NCBI RefSeq assembly: GCF_024166365.1 | Contig: NC_064827.1 | Location: 52,914,635 to 52,978,634 of the forward strand | Source of the DNA: Elephas maximus indicus | Lineage: Eukaryota > Chordata > Mammalia > Proboscidea > Elephantidae | DNA: 64,000 bases | Direction of reading: 5' to 3' | In this document: one piece after another, positions 10,877-22,865 of the stretch | Position numbering within the stretch: position 1 is the first letter of the stretch | How the letters are laid out: each line of letters starts with the position of its first letter | Translations under genes and position numbers: made by a program | The notes under the pieces: generated by a model | What the model was told of the DNA's origin: nothing | Database searches by the model: none | Seen by the model: the letters and a program-made list of their open reading frames with translations, nothing else

Positions 10877-11588
10877 CAATGCATTCATTAATAATTTAAA
10901 AAAAATAAGTAAAAAGTATCATCTGCTATTTTGAATGTTAAAATGAACATATATTAACCTTGCAAAATAATATAGGATTTGACATCATGGTAATAACATA
11001 CACTTCAGTGATTTTTGGTGGCATCTCACAGTAAATGAAGGTAGAGAATGTTTAATTCTGAAAAGCATTTTATGTGCTGTCCTCCAGTGTAGAGAATGTT
11101 TTGTCCCTCTTAAGAAAGACAACTAAATTGAGAGCTTCTTATCAGTATAGCTCACTAAATACTGAAAATACACTTTACTGGATTTATGAAAACCTTTGTG
11201 CATAGTTGCTACTTTTACTTATTAATATTCTAGAATTAACTAGACCTGTAAGTTTGTGGGAGTCCTTTGGACTGAGCAATATAGATGTATCAACATTTGC
11301 TCTTTTAGGTGCTGTGTAGATTTAAGTAAATTCATGGAAATGGTTTAATTGGTCATTCATTTAAAAAAGTACTTTTCAGTGCATACTGTCTCAAGAATCG
11401 TACCACATAAAAGGGATAGAGACATGAGTAACACAAAGACCATGCTTTAAGGAGCTTACAATCAGCAGGAAGCTTAGATTTGATAAAGTGTAATTTACTG
11501 TAAACAAATGTATTGAAAATATTACCCTTTTTCCCCAAAATTATTTCCTAAGATCATTCCAAATCATATATATAAATACCAGGAATAG
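10877..11588. other. Mostly unassigned DNA
   Basis: No gene seen. Bases about 11375-11485 ('CATGCTTTAAGGAGCTTACA') resemble a common ancient mammalian repeat of L2-like age, but weakly. Confidence 0.35.
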
Positions 11589-11589
11589 G

Positions 11590-11930
11590 ACATTGTGGTG
11601 TATTAAATATGACCACAAATTATTTGCATTTCTTCCCATCAAGCATTGGAGTTTCTGTCTTGACCTCTTGAATCCGGGCTGAACTTGAGACTTGCGTTGA
11701 CTAATAAAATATAGCAGAAGTGATGTTGTGTGGTTCCCAAGCCTCCCCACAAGACCTTGCAGCTTTGCCTTTGTTCTCTCATAATGCCGCCCGGAGAATT
11801 CCATGTAAAGAACTGGCTGAGCCTCCTGGAGTAGAGTGGGGCAATATGCTGCTTATACATCAACACACAGACACCTGGAGAAAAGACTTCATTAACCAAC
11901 GAACAGCTTTATCTATGCCAACAAACTATA
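11590..11930 (+). mobile_element. Ancient LTR-like repeat, family unresolved
   Basis: 'GACTAATAAAATATAGCAGA' and 'CTTGCAGCTTTGCCTTTGTT' follow a repeat common in mammalian genomes ('ctaatagaatgtggcagaagtgatgctgtg...'). I do not recall its name reliably. Open frames on both strands (11541-11980) lie within it and are not genes. Confidence 0.35.
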
Positions 11931-11939
11931 GTTGTGAGA

Positions 11940-12370
11940 AGAAAATAATAAAAAAAAAGTCATTTGACAAATATGTTTAATTATTTTAGTACTTATTCCC
12001 CCGATGATATTTAGAAGAGGCAGGAATAAAGGGAGAGAAAGATATACATGAAATGTATGTGTGTGTGCTTGTATGAGCATGCACTCAGAGAGGTAGAGAG
12101 AGATATTGTAACCAACTGTAAGAGATTAATTTCGCTTAATTGTATTCCTGGCTACTGCTGTTTATTTTATATTGCCTAGCTGGAGTTCTAGAGCATTGAA
12201 AATATTAAGAGACATTGTACAGTCATAGCCAACTTTTAATTAAGATAAATTATTAAATATTATCTAAATGTTGCTTTGTTTTGTTTTTGCCTTATATGCA
12301 AAGTGGTACCTTCACTATTTGTGAAGGAATGAAGAATATAAAAAAAAAAAACAACCCAGTGCCGTCTATA
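11940..12370. other. Unassigned DNA
   Basis: AT-rich; a short GT-rich patch near 12057-12070. Nothing else recognised. Confidence 0.45.
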
Positions 12371-12373
12371 AAA

Positions 12374-12417
12374 GTGTGTGTGTATATATATATATATATA
12401 CACACACACACATATAC
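12374..12417. repeat. Self-complementary (GT)n(AT)n(AC)n microsatellite
   Basis: GTGTGTGTGT is followed by an (AT)n core and ACACACACAC, so the block is an inverted repeat of simple sequence able to fold on itself. Confidence 0.9.
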
Positions 12418-12429
12418 TTAGTAAAATGG

Positions 12430-12905
12430 CAGCGGCAATCATAAGGTATTAAATTTTAAATAAAAGGGAAAATCTTAGTTTTTCCGAGGTAATTTTGAGT
12501 GAGAAATTGTTATTCTGATCTTAAAAGTGTACAAAGATGTACAAAGACACAGAAAGTGAAATAACACACTCGACGCCACAAAAGTATAGATGGCCAAGCC
12601 AAGATTTACTCCGGAGCTGCACAGAACATATATACAGCGTGCCAGCACATTCCTCAGAAGATTCCCGAAAGACCAAGTCAATTTTGTTTCTTTTGCAGTA
12701 AGACTTACTTGGACATTTTAGCTTCTTTCGGTTTCTTCTTTCTTTACCTATTTCAGTTAGAATTAGTAGCAAATTATTTAACATTAATGGCATTTTTATC
12801 ATTCCGTATGCCTTAATCTCCTCTTCACAACAAAATAAAAACCATGTGATGGTATATCAGAAAGTAGATGATTCTTTTTTTTCCACAATCCTTTATTCTA
12901 TAAAG
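12430..12905. other. Unassigned DNA with locally frequent CpG
   Basis: Bases 12485-12755 carry about eight CpGs ('CTCGACGCC', 'CTCCGGAG', 'TTCCCGAAAG') in an otherwise CpG-poor window. A 93-codon minus-strand frame (12521-12802) resembles no family I know. It could be a younger unrecognised insertion. Confidence 0.3.
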
Positions 12906-12909
12906 GCAT

Positions 12910-13046
12910 TAACCCATTGCCATCAAGTCGATTCTGACTCATAGAGACCCTATAGGACAGAGTAGAACTGTCCCATAGTGTTTCCAAGGAATGGCTGGTG
13001 GATTCCAGCTGCCGACATTTTGGTTAGCAGCTGTCAGGGATTCTTC
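12910..13046 (-). mobile_element. AfroSINE, short form, antisense, head-deleted
   Basis: Tail at 12910 ('AACCCATTGCC'), 'GATTCTGACTCATAGAGACC', body, then 'TTTTGGTTAGCAGCTG' runs straight into 'TCAGGG'. The part of the head holding box A is therefore missing. Confidence 0.88.
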
Positions 13047-13142
13047 AAAAGGCATAGATCACTACTAAATCGGTTCCACCCATACTCAGAACCCAAATTT
13101 TGACTTCTATGTATTGTTACCCAGATTCTCGTTTCCTGACTT

Positions 13143-13185
13143 CTTGTTGTTAGTTGTCCTCAAGTCCATTCCAACTCATGGTTTT
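13143..13185 (-). mobile_element. RTE LINE 3' terminal scrap, antisense
   Basis: 'TTGTTGTTAGTTGTCCTCAA' followed by 'TCCATTCCAACTCATGG' is the reverse complement of the RTE 3' end seen at 20.2 kb. Only about 40 bases remain. Confidence 0.5.
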
Positions 13186-15085
13186 CATCCAGTCCAAATT
13201 TATCCGTGGACCTTAATCCACATGCAACTTCTCTGATTCTCTCTGTTGTCATCCCTTTGGATCCCAGCTACTAGATTTCCAAGGCTCCTAGTCTATCCAT
13301 ATAGCTTCTGATAAAGCTTGCCTACCTAAAGCGTTCATGTTCTTGCTTTTATGCTTTATTTATATCATCTCTTAAGACTATCAAGGTCTCTGATACCTAC
13401 ATCTTGATCTCTCTTTATTCTGCTCTTTCTTATTGTACATATTCTTGAGGACTGACATAACAGGCTGTGATTTCATTAGGTGGGACAACCTGTCTCATTT
13501 TGTAGCCATCAGAGAGCTTAATAATATTCTCATTGTCTGGAAATATAAAAGTGGCTTGACCACCATCTATTGATTAGCTGATTGAAGCCTTCTCCTGAGT
13601 ACATTTGAATTTTTCAGCTACTTCTCTAATCCTCAACTTTCTTAAATCATGCATGAAAATTTTATTTCCTATTCTCCAAATGTTGGTACCTTCATTTTGA
13701 AATATTTCAATGCTACAATCTTCAATAACACTAGGCTACAAGGCAATATTTTGAAATCTTGTCCATAGAATACAGCTACCTAAAACGTCTTTAAGTTTAA
13801 ATTCATGTAAGATAGAAGGTATTATCACTTTTTCAGTTTTGTAAAATCTGTCACATTAAGTTTAATAAAATAAGTAACCCTGTAAAAGAATAGTTTAAAT
13901 GACCCATCCCTGTGGATTCACAATGTTAATAACTTCAGATGCACCCACACTTTTCCACAACACCACTTTTTAATATGAAAAGTTTGACGTATTTAATTCT
14001 TTTAATGGGACTAACTGCAAACGTACTGACTAACATACATTGACAGAATGAAATGGGCTTTGGAAATGCATTTCTTATTACCTGGCTACCTTTGTAGATT
14101 CCCCAGATTCTAATAAAATTTTCTGCAGGTATTTTCAATTACCATTTAATTCATTTTACAGTGTATTTGCTATGTGCCCTCATTGAACCAGCAGTCATTG
14201 ATTTCATCTATTCAAACACTTCAGATGAGTTTTTTTGGCTCAATTCTCTCAACTCTTTGTAGCTCTGAAATCCTCAGCATATCCTTTGAGATATGAAAAC
14301 AATCTCTCCTGCGCCTCCCTCTTGAGTTTTCTCTCCTCTTCAAAAGAGACTCTTAACACATTAGTGCTTGTGAAGAGCATGATGGTCATCATGATGAAGA
14401 AGGGTCTGGATAAATGACACTAAGATACAGACATCTGAAGAATGTGCATGTAGTTAGCATGAAGAAGAGATAAGATTTTGGGCAGTCAAGTTTGGGATAT
14501 CATAATGGAGAGTTTCAAATGTTTAAGGTCTTCTTTAAATTTAATAAAATAGGCTTATTGTGTAAAGTTGCGGAGGGCAGAACAAAGATCTATTTGTAGA
14601 AAGATCCAGAGAGGTAGACTTAATATAATTATATTGAAGAATAAAATATGAAATAATCCACCTTGTCAAGAAGCTTTGTGTTTCTGTAGTTCAATTCAAT
14701 TCAAGAAACATTTATCTAGTACCAACCATACCAGAGGCACTGTGCAAGGACCTAAAATAGAAAGGTGAATACAGCACAGTGTTGAGTCAATTCAAACCTC
14801 TGTACCACTACATCTGGTTTCCAGAAGTTCTCGGTTTTATCTTAGACCCTGAGCATGCTGCTGCTCATTACCTTCCACAGTTTGGGGAAGTTAACACCCA
14901 CGGATATTCCTGTTTCTTACCACAGTGGCCTCTGAGGACACTTATTTCTATTTTGTCACTCTGACCCAAAGTAGATATACATGCATGGGTCAATTTTTTT
15001 CTGTCTTTATGAGACTAGGGGAGATAATTTAGTAGGACTTTATAAAATGTTCAAGTACAATAAAAGGATAATATTAAATACATTC
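13186..15085. other. Largely unassigned DNA
   Basis: No supported gene. A short stretch near 14690-14775 ('AAGAAACATTTATCTAGTAC', 'GAGGCACTGTGCAAGGACC') looks like an ancient L2-like repeat. The small frames at 13935-14138, 14235-14417 and 14779-14964 show no recognisable protein. Confidence 0.4.
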
Positions 15086-15087
15086 CC

Positions 15088-15140
15088 AAAACCAAACCTG
15101 TTACCTTCAAGATGACTCCGACTCATAGCAACCTAAATGG
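15088..15140 (-). mobile_element. AfroSINE tail fragment, antisense
   Basis: 'AAAACCAAACCTGTTACCTT' and 'GACTCCGACTCATAGCAACC' are the SINE 3' end. Similarity stops after about 53 bases, so this is a severely 5'-truncated or broken copy. Confidence 0.75.
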
Positions 15141-15224
15141 ATTAGGCAAGTAGTTTCAATTAACACACTGATTTGATAGAAATCAGAGTCCACAGCCCTA
15201 ATACATCCTGTGAGGCTCTTTATA

Positions 15225-15402
15225 GCAAGGCTTCTCAAACCTAAATGTGCCTTACATATCACTTGGGGATTTTGTTAAAATACAGATTCTGATTCAGTGT
15301 GTTTGTGGTAGGGTCCAAGGGCCCATGTGAAGGTGCAACCGCTGTTCTGTTTACACAGTTTGAGCAGCAAGGGTCTCATAGCTGCCTTTCTAATAAGCTG
15401 TA
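15225..15402 (+). mobile_element. MER5-like nonautonomous DNA transposon
   Basis: 'GGCTTCTCAAACCTAAATGT', 'CACTTGGGGATTTTGTTAAA' and 'ACAGATTCTGATTCAGTGTG' follow the MER5A/B pattern (hAT-Charlie group). These are short, ancient, transposase-less elements common to placental mammals. Confidence 0.65.
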
Positions 15403-15404
15403 GG

Positions 15405-16600
15405 CCACCCTCCCTTCCTATTGCTCTTTCTGTGTCAAAATCCAGATTCACCCCAGGGTGCCCATAAATACATATGATTTCCTCAGAATTCAGTTTAGAG
15501 TGAATGAGGCACTGAGAAGAGAAGGGATTTCCTTCCCATCCAAAATACTGCCCAACATCTCAGGCCATATTTCCTACGCCCACAATGATGTAATGAATAT
15601 GTATTCCTGTAATCACCCAATTTCTAACTGAGCCAAAAGATACAAAGGAGTTAATTATTCATAATCGGTACCAAAAAGAAAACAAGATAATAGTTTCTAT
15701 TTAAAACTTCCTCCAAATTAACGAAAGGTACCTCCTCGAATATTTGCATTACTCAAAAGCTGACACAATACTAAGAGCAATATCTGCTCAATCCGAACTT
15801 TATGAAGTCTGATTCAGATACTTCTACTGATCTTTTATTTTGATTCTAATGGCGATAAGACCCATACAGCTTTCTTGCAGTCTTCTGCAAGTGCTCAAAA
15901 ACATAACAAAACATATACTTCTCCAAGAGAATAAGGATGAATTTACAGGTGCTGAATCTACTCTTGGAAAAGAAGCATTTATTCTGAAGAAATGTAGTGT
16001 GAAAAGATAAAATACTATTACAGCATAGTTAACCTTTTCATTATTACACAAAGTACTTTAGCTCCTTAGAGTTATAGCTTTTTTGTTTCCTTCTACATTC
16101 AGTAAGAATCTCTGGTTTACATTTGCATGATGAATTTCTTTTCCTTGGTTTTCTCAGTATTGAAAAACAGTCCCTTGCACAGGGATTCTGAAGACTTTCC
16201 CTTACACAACACAGAAAATGGCTTGCAGATGCTTCTGACTCGATGACCTACTAAGACAGTATGGATGTCCCTCCCTTATTTCCCCTCCTACCCTCATTCT
16301 AACTACAAATATATGGAAGTCACAAAATTAAAGATTTTAACCTACAGTTGAGTGTGGAAAAAGGAAAAGAAAAATTTCAGCTATCATAAATGAAGAGGGA
16401 GCTGAAAGTTAGTGGACTATGGTAACCCAGGAAGCTCAGATAATGACACTAGAACCTAGATTGTAATACCCATTTGAAGACAGGAATGGTGGAATTAGGT
16501 ACATGCAAAGTATCGTAGTGGAGCTAAACACCACTAACTAAAGCCAAGAGGGTTTTGGACAAGCCCCTTAGAAAAGGCTGACATGCAATAATTGGAAAAT
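15405..16600. other. Unassigned DNA
   Basis: No gene or recognised repeat. A 75-codon minus-strand frame at 15824-16051 has no recognisable features. Confidence 0.4.
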
Positions 16601-18699
16601 TTGTCACAGCTCAGAAATTAAAGAATTTAAAAAAACCAAAAAAAGGTCTCCAATGAGGAATGCAGATACTGTGATGCACATAGTTTTAGAATCTGAATTT
16701 GTATTTCTCATGAAGCAGGAGATCCAAGAAAAAGAAAGTGACTATTGTTCTGGACACTACTGTAACCCTGGCTCCCCACAAGGAGCCATGGAAATAATAA
16801 ATCCATTCTGTGGCTACATTTCCCCACCTGTGTGGGGGTGACAGGCAAGTAGATAAAGCAACCCTGTAAAAGCATAGTTTCCACATTAAAATTATATTCT
16901 ATACAAAAGAAAAAATCAACATGAGAGAGATCCAAAACATGGCTACACACACACAAAAAGAAAACAGTGTAGTAACTTAAGGTAAAAAAAAAAAAAAACT
17001 TGAGAGAAATTATAAAGTATGTTTTAAATTATAATAATAATTAAAAGATGAGAAAGTATAATGAAAAAATATTATGATGACATCAAGCAGATTGGGGAAT
17101 AATGAAATACAAAGGATATCATTAGAATTAAAAGAAAATGAATACCTCCATGGCTCCAGGAAGTCTGAAGTCCATAAGTATTTGAAATCCTGTTCTGCAT
17201 TTTCCCCTTTTTGATCAGGGTTCTCGTTTGTAATCTTTGATCAAAATGTTCAGTAGTGACAGCAACTGGAAAGATTAGATAGGAACCTTAGGAGGGTGAG
17301 AATGGTTGCACAACTCGAAGAATGTAATCAATGTCACTGAATTGTACATGTAGACAGCTAAAAAAAAAAAGTAATGAGAGAAAATTTTTAAAAAGACTGA
17401 ATGCAAAGCTTAAGCAAATTAGATATGTATTTAAAAAGAATTACTAAAATGATATTTAGAATGTAAGAAATTATCAGAATAGATCAAAGAGAGGTAAAGA
17501 AATAAAATTTATCTAAAGAAAGCTGTAGAGCCTTGGGGCATAGAATGAGGTCAAATATATAACTAATAGGGTTTTCAGATGGAGAAAATGGGAGACGCAA
17601 TTTTCCAAGGAGTAATTGCTAACATTCTCATATATTAAATAAGAGCTTGGGCCAGAAAATGAAAACAATATACCATATCTTTCTTAAGATAAATAAAATT
17701 AAACTCTGACAAGATCTCAATCACAAAAATAATTCAGAAATAAGAATTAACAACAATAAAAATAATCATAATCTTCACATAATTACAATTGGATGGAAAC
17801 ATTTTTGTAAGATCAGAAAATTTTAAAGTAAGTGAAATTAGGGTTGCTCCTTATGAGGAGGGAAAGAGAATAACTGTCCTGTGAATGGGTCATAGAAACC
17901 TATCAGTAATGCCGGGCAGACACAAAACAAGTTTTTGAAAAGAAGAATTATATAAGCAGAGAATCAGGAGATAAAGCAAATGCATTATACCCAAGGCCAT
18001 TAAAAATAAAACTACACACGTATTTATACTGTAATGAAAATGTAGAAGAGATTTTAGGAAAAAAAAAAAAAAGTTTTTAAAACCAGGAGAGAGAGAAGAT
18101 AGTTCACATACAGAAAACAACAGTAAATGAAGTAAAAACATTAATTGAAGTAAAACAATAAAATAAATACCTCCAAAATTCTGCAAAATAACAGTTATTA
18201 ACTTATAATGAGGAATTCAGCAAAACTAATAAAAAGAAGGGAAATAAAAATGTTTTAGATGAGCAAACCTGAGAAAATTAACTACAAAAAGATTCTCGTA
18301 AAAGTAACAGTAAAATATATACTTCAGTAGTATGGAAAAGCTAAAAGAAAATATTTAAAGGAAAACAAAACAAAGCACAACATTAAAAAAAAAAACTGTG
18401 AAAATTTTCTCAAGAACTTTAATTATAAAGTTATAATAATGCCTAATTTATAGCTCTAAAAATATCCAATAAAAATAATTAAAATTGCTCATATGTCACA
18501 AGGAGCTTATTAGGGGCAATTGTTTCTGATCCTTTTTGTCATTCTGGAGAAAATTAAGGCTATTATTTCATTCAGACTCCCTATATTTATTAACTCATGA
18601 CAACATTTCAAGAATGGAAAAAAAAATCAGAGAACATGTGATCTGACACAAGCAAAACATGTAATAGCATAAATAAATATATCAATAACCAGGGAAAAT
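16600..18699. other. A-rich DNA with old L1-like fragments
   Basis: Strand-asymmetric, A-rich sequence typical of decayed L1. The clearest piece is 17225-17365 ('GAATGGTTGCACAACTCGAA', 'CACTGAATTGTACATGTAGA'), which resembles the 3' end of old L1 in sense orientation. The rest cannot be assigned by eye. A 98-codon minus-strand frame (17890-18186) is leucine/phenylalanine-rich because it reads the A-rich strand backwards. Confidence 0.4.
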
Positions 18700-18868
18700 G
18701 CCAAATGAAACCTGCTGGGGTTTTGAAGGAATTAAAATGAATTTATACATCAGTTTAGGGAAAATTATCTTTACACTATTGATCCTTCCAATCCATATAT
18801 ATTGATTTGATTAATTTTTAAATTTTGAATTATCTATTGAAAATCACCTGCATTTCTTCTATCATCAT
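18700..18868 (-). mobile_element. L1 ORF2 fragment, antisense
   Basis: 'CCTGCTGGGGTTTTGAAGGA' and 'ATTGATCCTTCCAATCCATA' match the antisense L1 ORF2 stretch 'tgctgggatttttattgg... gagtcttccaatccatg'. Strongly decayed. The RTE copy that follows may have landed in it. Confidence 0.55.
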
Positions 18869-18877
18869 CATTTTTTT

Positions 18878-20215
18878 CTCCCAAGAAAGGTGATCCAACC
18901 GAATGTGGAAATTATAGAACAATATCATTAATATCACATGCAAGCAAAATTCTGCTGAAGATCATTCAAAAACGGCTGCAGCAGTATATCAACAGGGAAC
19001 TGCCAGAAATTCAGGCTGGTTTCAGAACAGGATGTGGAACCAGGGTTATCATTGCTGATGTCAGATGGATCCTGGCTGAAGGCAGAGAATACCAGAAGGT
19101 TGTTTACCTGTGTTTTATTGATTATGCAAAGGCATTTGACTGTGCAAATTATAACAAATTATGGATAACACTGTGAAGAATGGGAATTCCAAAACACTTA
19201 ATTGTGCTCTTGAGGAACCTTTACATAGATCAAGAGGCAGTTGTTCAGACAGAAAAAGGGGATACTGATTGGTTTAAAGTCAGGAAAGGTGTGCCTCAGG
19301 GTTGTATTCTTTCACGATACCTATTTAATCTGTATGCTGAATAAATAATATGAGAAGCTGGACTATATGAAGAAGAATGGGGCATCAGGATTGGAGGAAG
19401 ACTCATTAATAACCTGCATTATGCAGATGACACAACCTTGCTTGCTGGGAGTGAAGAGGACTTGAAGCACTTACTAATGAAGATCAAAGACCACAGCCTT
19501 CAGTATGGATTGCACCTCAACATAAAGAAAACAAAAATCCTCACAACTGGACCAATGAGCAACATCATGATAAAAGGAGAAAAGATTGAAGTTGTCAAGG
19601 ATTTCATTTTACTTGGATCCACAATCAACAGCCATGGAAGCAGCAGTCAAGAAATCAAAAGACGCATTGCATTGGGCAAATCTGCTGCATAGGACCTCTT
19701 CAAAGTGTTGAAGAGCAAAGATATCACCCTGAAGACTAAGGTTCGCCTGACCCAAGCCATGGTATTTTCAATCGCATCATGTGCACGTGAACACTGAACA
19801 ATGAATAAGGAAGACCGAAGAAGAGTTGACACCTTTGAATTGTGGTGTTGGCGAAGAATACTGAATATACCATGAACTGCCAAAAGAACGAACAAATCTG
19901 TCTTAAATGAAGTACAACCAGAATGCTCCTTAGAAGCAAAGATGGCGATACTGCGTCTTACATACTTTGGACATGTTGTCAGGAGGGATCAGTCCATGGG
20001 GAAGGACATCATGCTTGGCAGAGTACAGGGTCAGCGGAAAAGAGGAAGACTCTCAACGAGGTGGACTGACACAGTGGCTGCAACAATGAGCTCAAGCATA
20101 ACAACGATCGCAAGGATGGCGCAGGACCAGGCAGTGCTTCGTTCTGTTGTGCATAGAGTTGCTATGAGTCGGAACCAACCTGACGGCACCTAACAACAAC
20201 AACAACAACATTTTA
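18878..20215 (+). mobile_element. RTE LINE, 5'-truncated copy
   Basis: Sense copy starting 'CTCCCAAGAAAGGTGATCC' (equivalent to about 8147 of the longer copy) and ending 'GGCACCTAACAACAACAACA'. 5' truncation is normal for target-primed reverse transcription. It faces the antisense copy at 20818-22865 tail to tail. Confidence 0.92.
18890..19692 (+). pseudogene. RTE reverse transcriptase fragment
   Basis: Carries motif A FIDYAKAFD (near 19118), an almost intact motif B (GVPQGCILS, near 19290) and YADD (near 19420), then the segment DHSLQYGLHLNIKKTKI and GSTINSHGSSSQEIKR. In-frame stops interrupt it (for example just after LYAE near 19343, and at 19690). The cysteine- and histidine-poor C-terminal part after 19690 continues in shifted frames to about 20190. 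Confidence 0.88.
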
Positions 20216-20600
20216 AAGTCCTTCTTTGCTAACACCAATATCTAGACCATCTGTGCATCTTTATCTACTGCCTATCTTTTCTCTTGGTTATCAGTCATGT
20301 TTCTAATTGATTTTTAAAATTTTATCCTGAGCACTGCATATAAAATTACTGTAGAGGTTTTTGACAACTGTGCCTTTCACCATAGAGTGCTCCCCCATTT
20401 CTCAGTTAATCTAACAAGGATGACCTATTCAACTTAGTCCAATACAAAATTTAGCTAAATTAGGATCAGGTTTCAATTTTAGAAAGATTAGATCTATTTG
20501 TTTCACCGTTGCCCCCTTAATTAAGAACCTGGCAGGTCTCTGATTCTCTAGCCCTGAAAGGCTATGATAGACCCAGCTGGAACCTTCTGGGGCCACATCA
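20216..20600 (-). mobile_element. Possible old L1-related sequence, antisense
   Basis: 'CAATATCTAGACCATCTGTG' and 'CCTATCTTTTCTCTTGGTTA' resemble an antisense stretch of old mammalian L1. It fills the spacer between the two opposing RTE copies. Weak, by-eye match. Confidence 0.35.
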
Positions 20601-20604
20601 CAGT

Positions 20605-20700
20605 TTTAAAATGTTAAAAAGCAAAGATGTCTCTTTAAGGACTAAGGTACACCTGACACAAGCCATGGAAAAGGAAGACCAAAGAGGAACTGATGCATTC
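20605..20700 (+). mobile_element. RTE LINE scrap with internal deletion
   Basis: 'AAAAAGCAAAGATGTCTCTT' through 'CACAAGCCATGG' matches the RTE C-terminal region. The sequence then jumps to 'AAGGAAGACCAAAGAGGAAC', skipping about 45 bases present in other copies, and similarity is lost after 'CTGATGCATT'. Confidence 0.65.
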
Positions 20701-20817
20701 CCCTTTCATGATAAGCTTAAAAATGTGGCCAACATAATGAGGGAAAGAACAGAAGAGTGTTTGAGGCAAGTCCCTTTCCTAGCAGGTTTTTATTTCCCAT
20801 GTACCATGAATCTGTGT

Positions 20818-22865
20818 GTTGTTGTTGTTGCTATTGTTGTTGCTGTTAGGTGCCATCGAGTCAGTTCCGATTCATAGTGACCATATGTACAACAGAATGA
20901 AACACTGCCTGGTCCTGTGCCATCCTCATAATCACTGTTATGCTTGACTCTGTGTTTACAGCCATTGTTACAGCTATTACTGAAGGTCTTCCTCTTTTTT
21001 GCTGACTCTCTACCAAGTATGATGTCCTTTTCTAAGGATTGGTCCCTCCTGATAACACGTCCAAAGTACATGGAAGACTTCTGTCCATTTTTGCTTCTAA
21101 CGAGCATTCTGGCTGTGCTTCTTACAAAATGCATTTGTTTGTTCTTTTGGCAGTCCATGGTATATTCAATATTCTTAGTCAATGCCACAATTCAAATGCA
21201 TCAGTTCTTCTTCAGTCTTCCTTGTTCATTGTCCAAGTTTTACATGCATAAGAGGTGATTAAAAACACCATGGTGTGCATCAGGCACACCTTAGTCCTTA
21301 AAGTGACATCTCTGCTTTTTAACATTTTAAAGATGTCTTTTGCAGCAGATGTGCCCAATGCAGTGTGCCCTTTAATTTCTTGACTGCTGCTTCCATGGAC
21401 ATTGATTATGGATCCAAGTAAAATGAAATCCTTGAAAACTTCAATCTTGTCTCTGTTTATCATGATGTTGCTCATTGGCCCAGTTGTGAGGATTTTTGTT
21501 TTCTTTAAGTTGAGGTGTAATCCATACTGAAGGCTGTAGTCTTTGATCATCAGTAACTGCTTCAAGTCCTTTTTCAGCAAGCATGGCTGTGTCGTCTGCA
21601 TAACACAGGCTGTTAATTAGTCTTCCTTCAATCCTGGTGCTTGATTATAATCCAGCTTCTTGATTATTTACTCAGCATACAGATTGAATAAGTATAGTGA
21701 AAGGATACAACACCAACCCATGCCTTTCCTGACTTTAAACCATAAGTATCCCCTTGTTCTGTTCGAATGACTGTTCTGGAATTCCTATTTTTTGAAATGT
21801 TATCCATAATTTGTTATGATCCACACAGTCGAATACCTTTCAATAATCAATAAAACACAGGTAAAACTTTCTGGTATTTTCTGCTTTCAGCCAGGATCCA
21901 TCTGAAATCAGCAATGATATCTGTTGTTCCATATCCTCTTCTGAATCTGGGTTGAATCCCTGGCAGTTTCCTGTCGATGTACTGCTGCAACTTCTTTTGA
22001 ATGATTTTCAGCAAAATTTTACTTGCATGTGATATTAATATTGTTCAATAATTTCTACATTCTGTTTGATGGCCTTCTTTAGAATAGGCACAAATATGGA
22101 TCTCTTCCAGTCGACTGGCCAGGTCTTCTAAATTTCTTGGCATAGACAAGCGAGCACTTCAAGTGCTTCATCCATTTGTTGAAACATCTCATTTGGTATT
22201 CCATCAATTCCTGATGCCTTGTGTTTTGCCAATTTTTTCAGTGTAGCTTGGACTCCTTTCTTAAGTGCCATTGGTTCTCAATCATATGCTACCTCCTGAA
22301 GTGATTGAATGTCGACCTATACTTTTTGGTACAGTGACACGATATTCCTTCCATCTTCTTTTGATGCTTCCTACATCATTCAGTATTTTGCCTGTAGAAC
22401 CCTTCAATATCAACTTGAGGCTTGAATTTTTTTCTTCAGTTCTTTCAGCTTGAGAAATGCCAAATGTGTTCTTCCCTCTTGGTTTTCTAACTCCAGGTCT
22501 TTGCACATGTCATTATAATACTTTACTTTGCCTTCTCAACCACACTTTGAAATCTTCTGCTCAGCTTTTTATGTCATTTCTTCCATTCACTTTAGCTACT
22601 CTACGTTCAAGAACAAGTTTCAGAGTTTATTCTGACATCCGTTTTCATCTTTTCTTTCTGTTCTGTCTTTTTAATGATCTCTTTCTTCTTAATGCATGAC
22701 GTCCTTGATGTCTTTTCACAACTCATCTGGTCTTTGGTCATTAGTGTTCAATTTGTCAAATCTATTCTTGAAATGGTATCTAAATTCAGGTGGGATATAC
22801 TCAAGGTTGTAATTTGGCTCTCATGTACTTGTCCTAATTTTGTTAAGCTTCAAATGAAACTGTAG
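20818..22865 (-). mobile_element. RTE LINE, 5'-truncated copy, antisense
   Basis: Begins with the reverse-complement tail (GTT)n, 'GCTGTTAGGTGCCATCGAGT', and runs to about 22865, equivalent to position 7370 of the longer copy. About 2.05 kb remain: reverse transcriptase plus the linker after the endonuclease. The element is broken by many substitutions. Confidence 0.9.
21212..22860 (-). pseudogene. RTE reverse transcriptase fragment, antisense
   Basis: A 129-codon piece (21212-21601) holds LQYGLHLNLKKTKILTTG and GSSSQEIKG. The YADD codons lie just upstream in the same coding direction (21591-21602 on the plus strand). Motif A survives as FIDY followed by a stop (near 21850). Pieces of the linker region are open at 22282-22506. 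The plus-strand frames in this interval are antisense shadows. Confidence 0.82.

Noticed and set aside
12700..12706. Splice acceptor-like TTTCTTTTGCAG suggesting an exon
   Set aside because: No adjoining open frame, donor site or recognisable protein; such motifs are common by chance in T-rich DNA.
20821..20850. (GTT)n as an independent microsatellite or CRISPR-like repeat
   Set aside because: It is the reverse complement of the (AAC)n tail of an RTE LINE.
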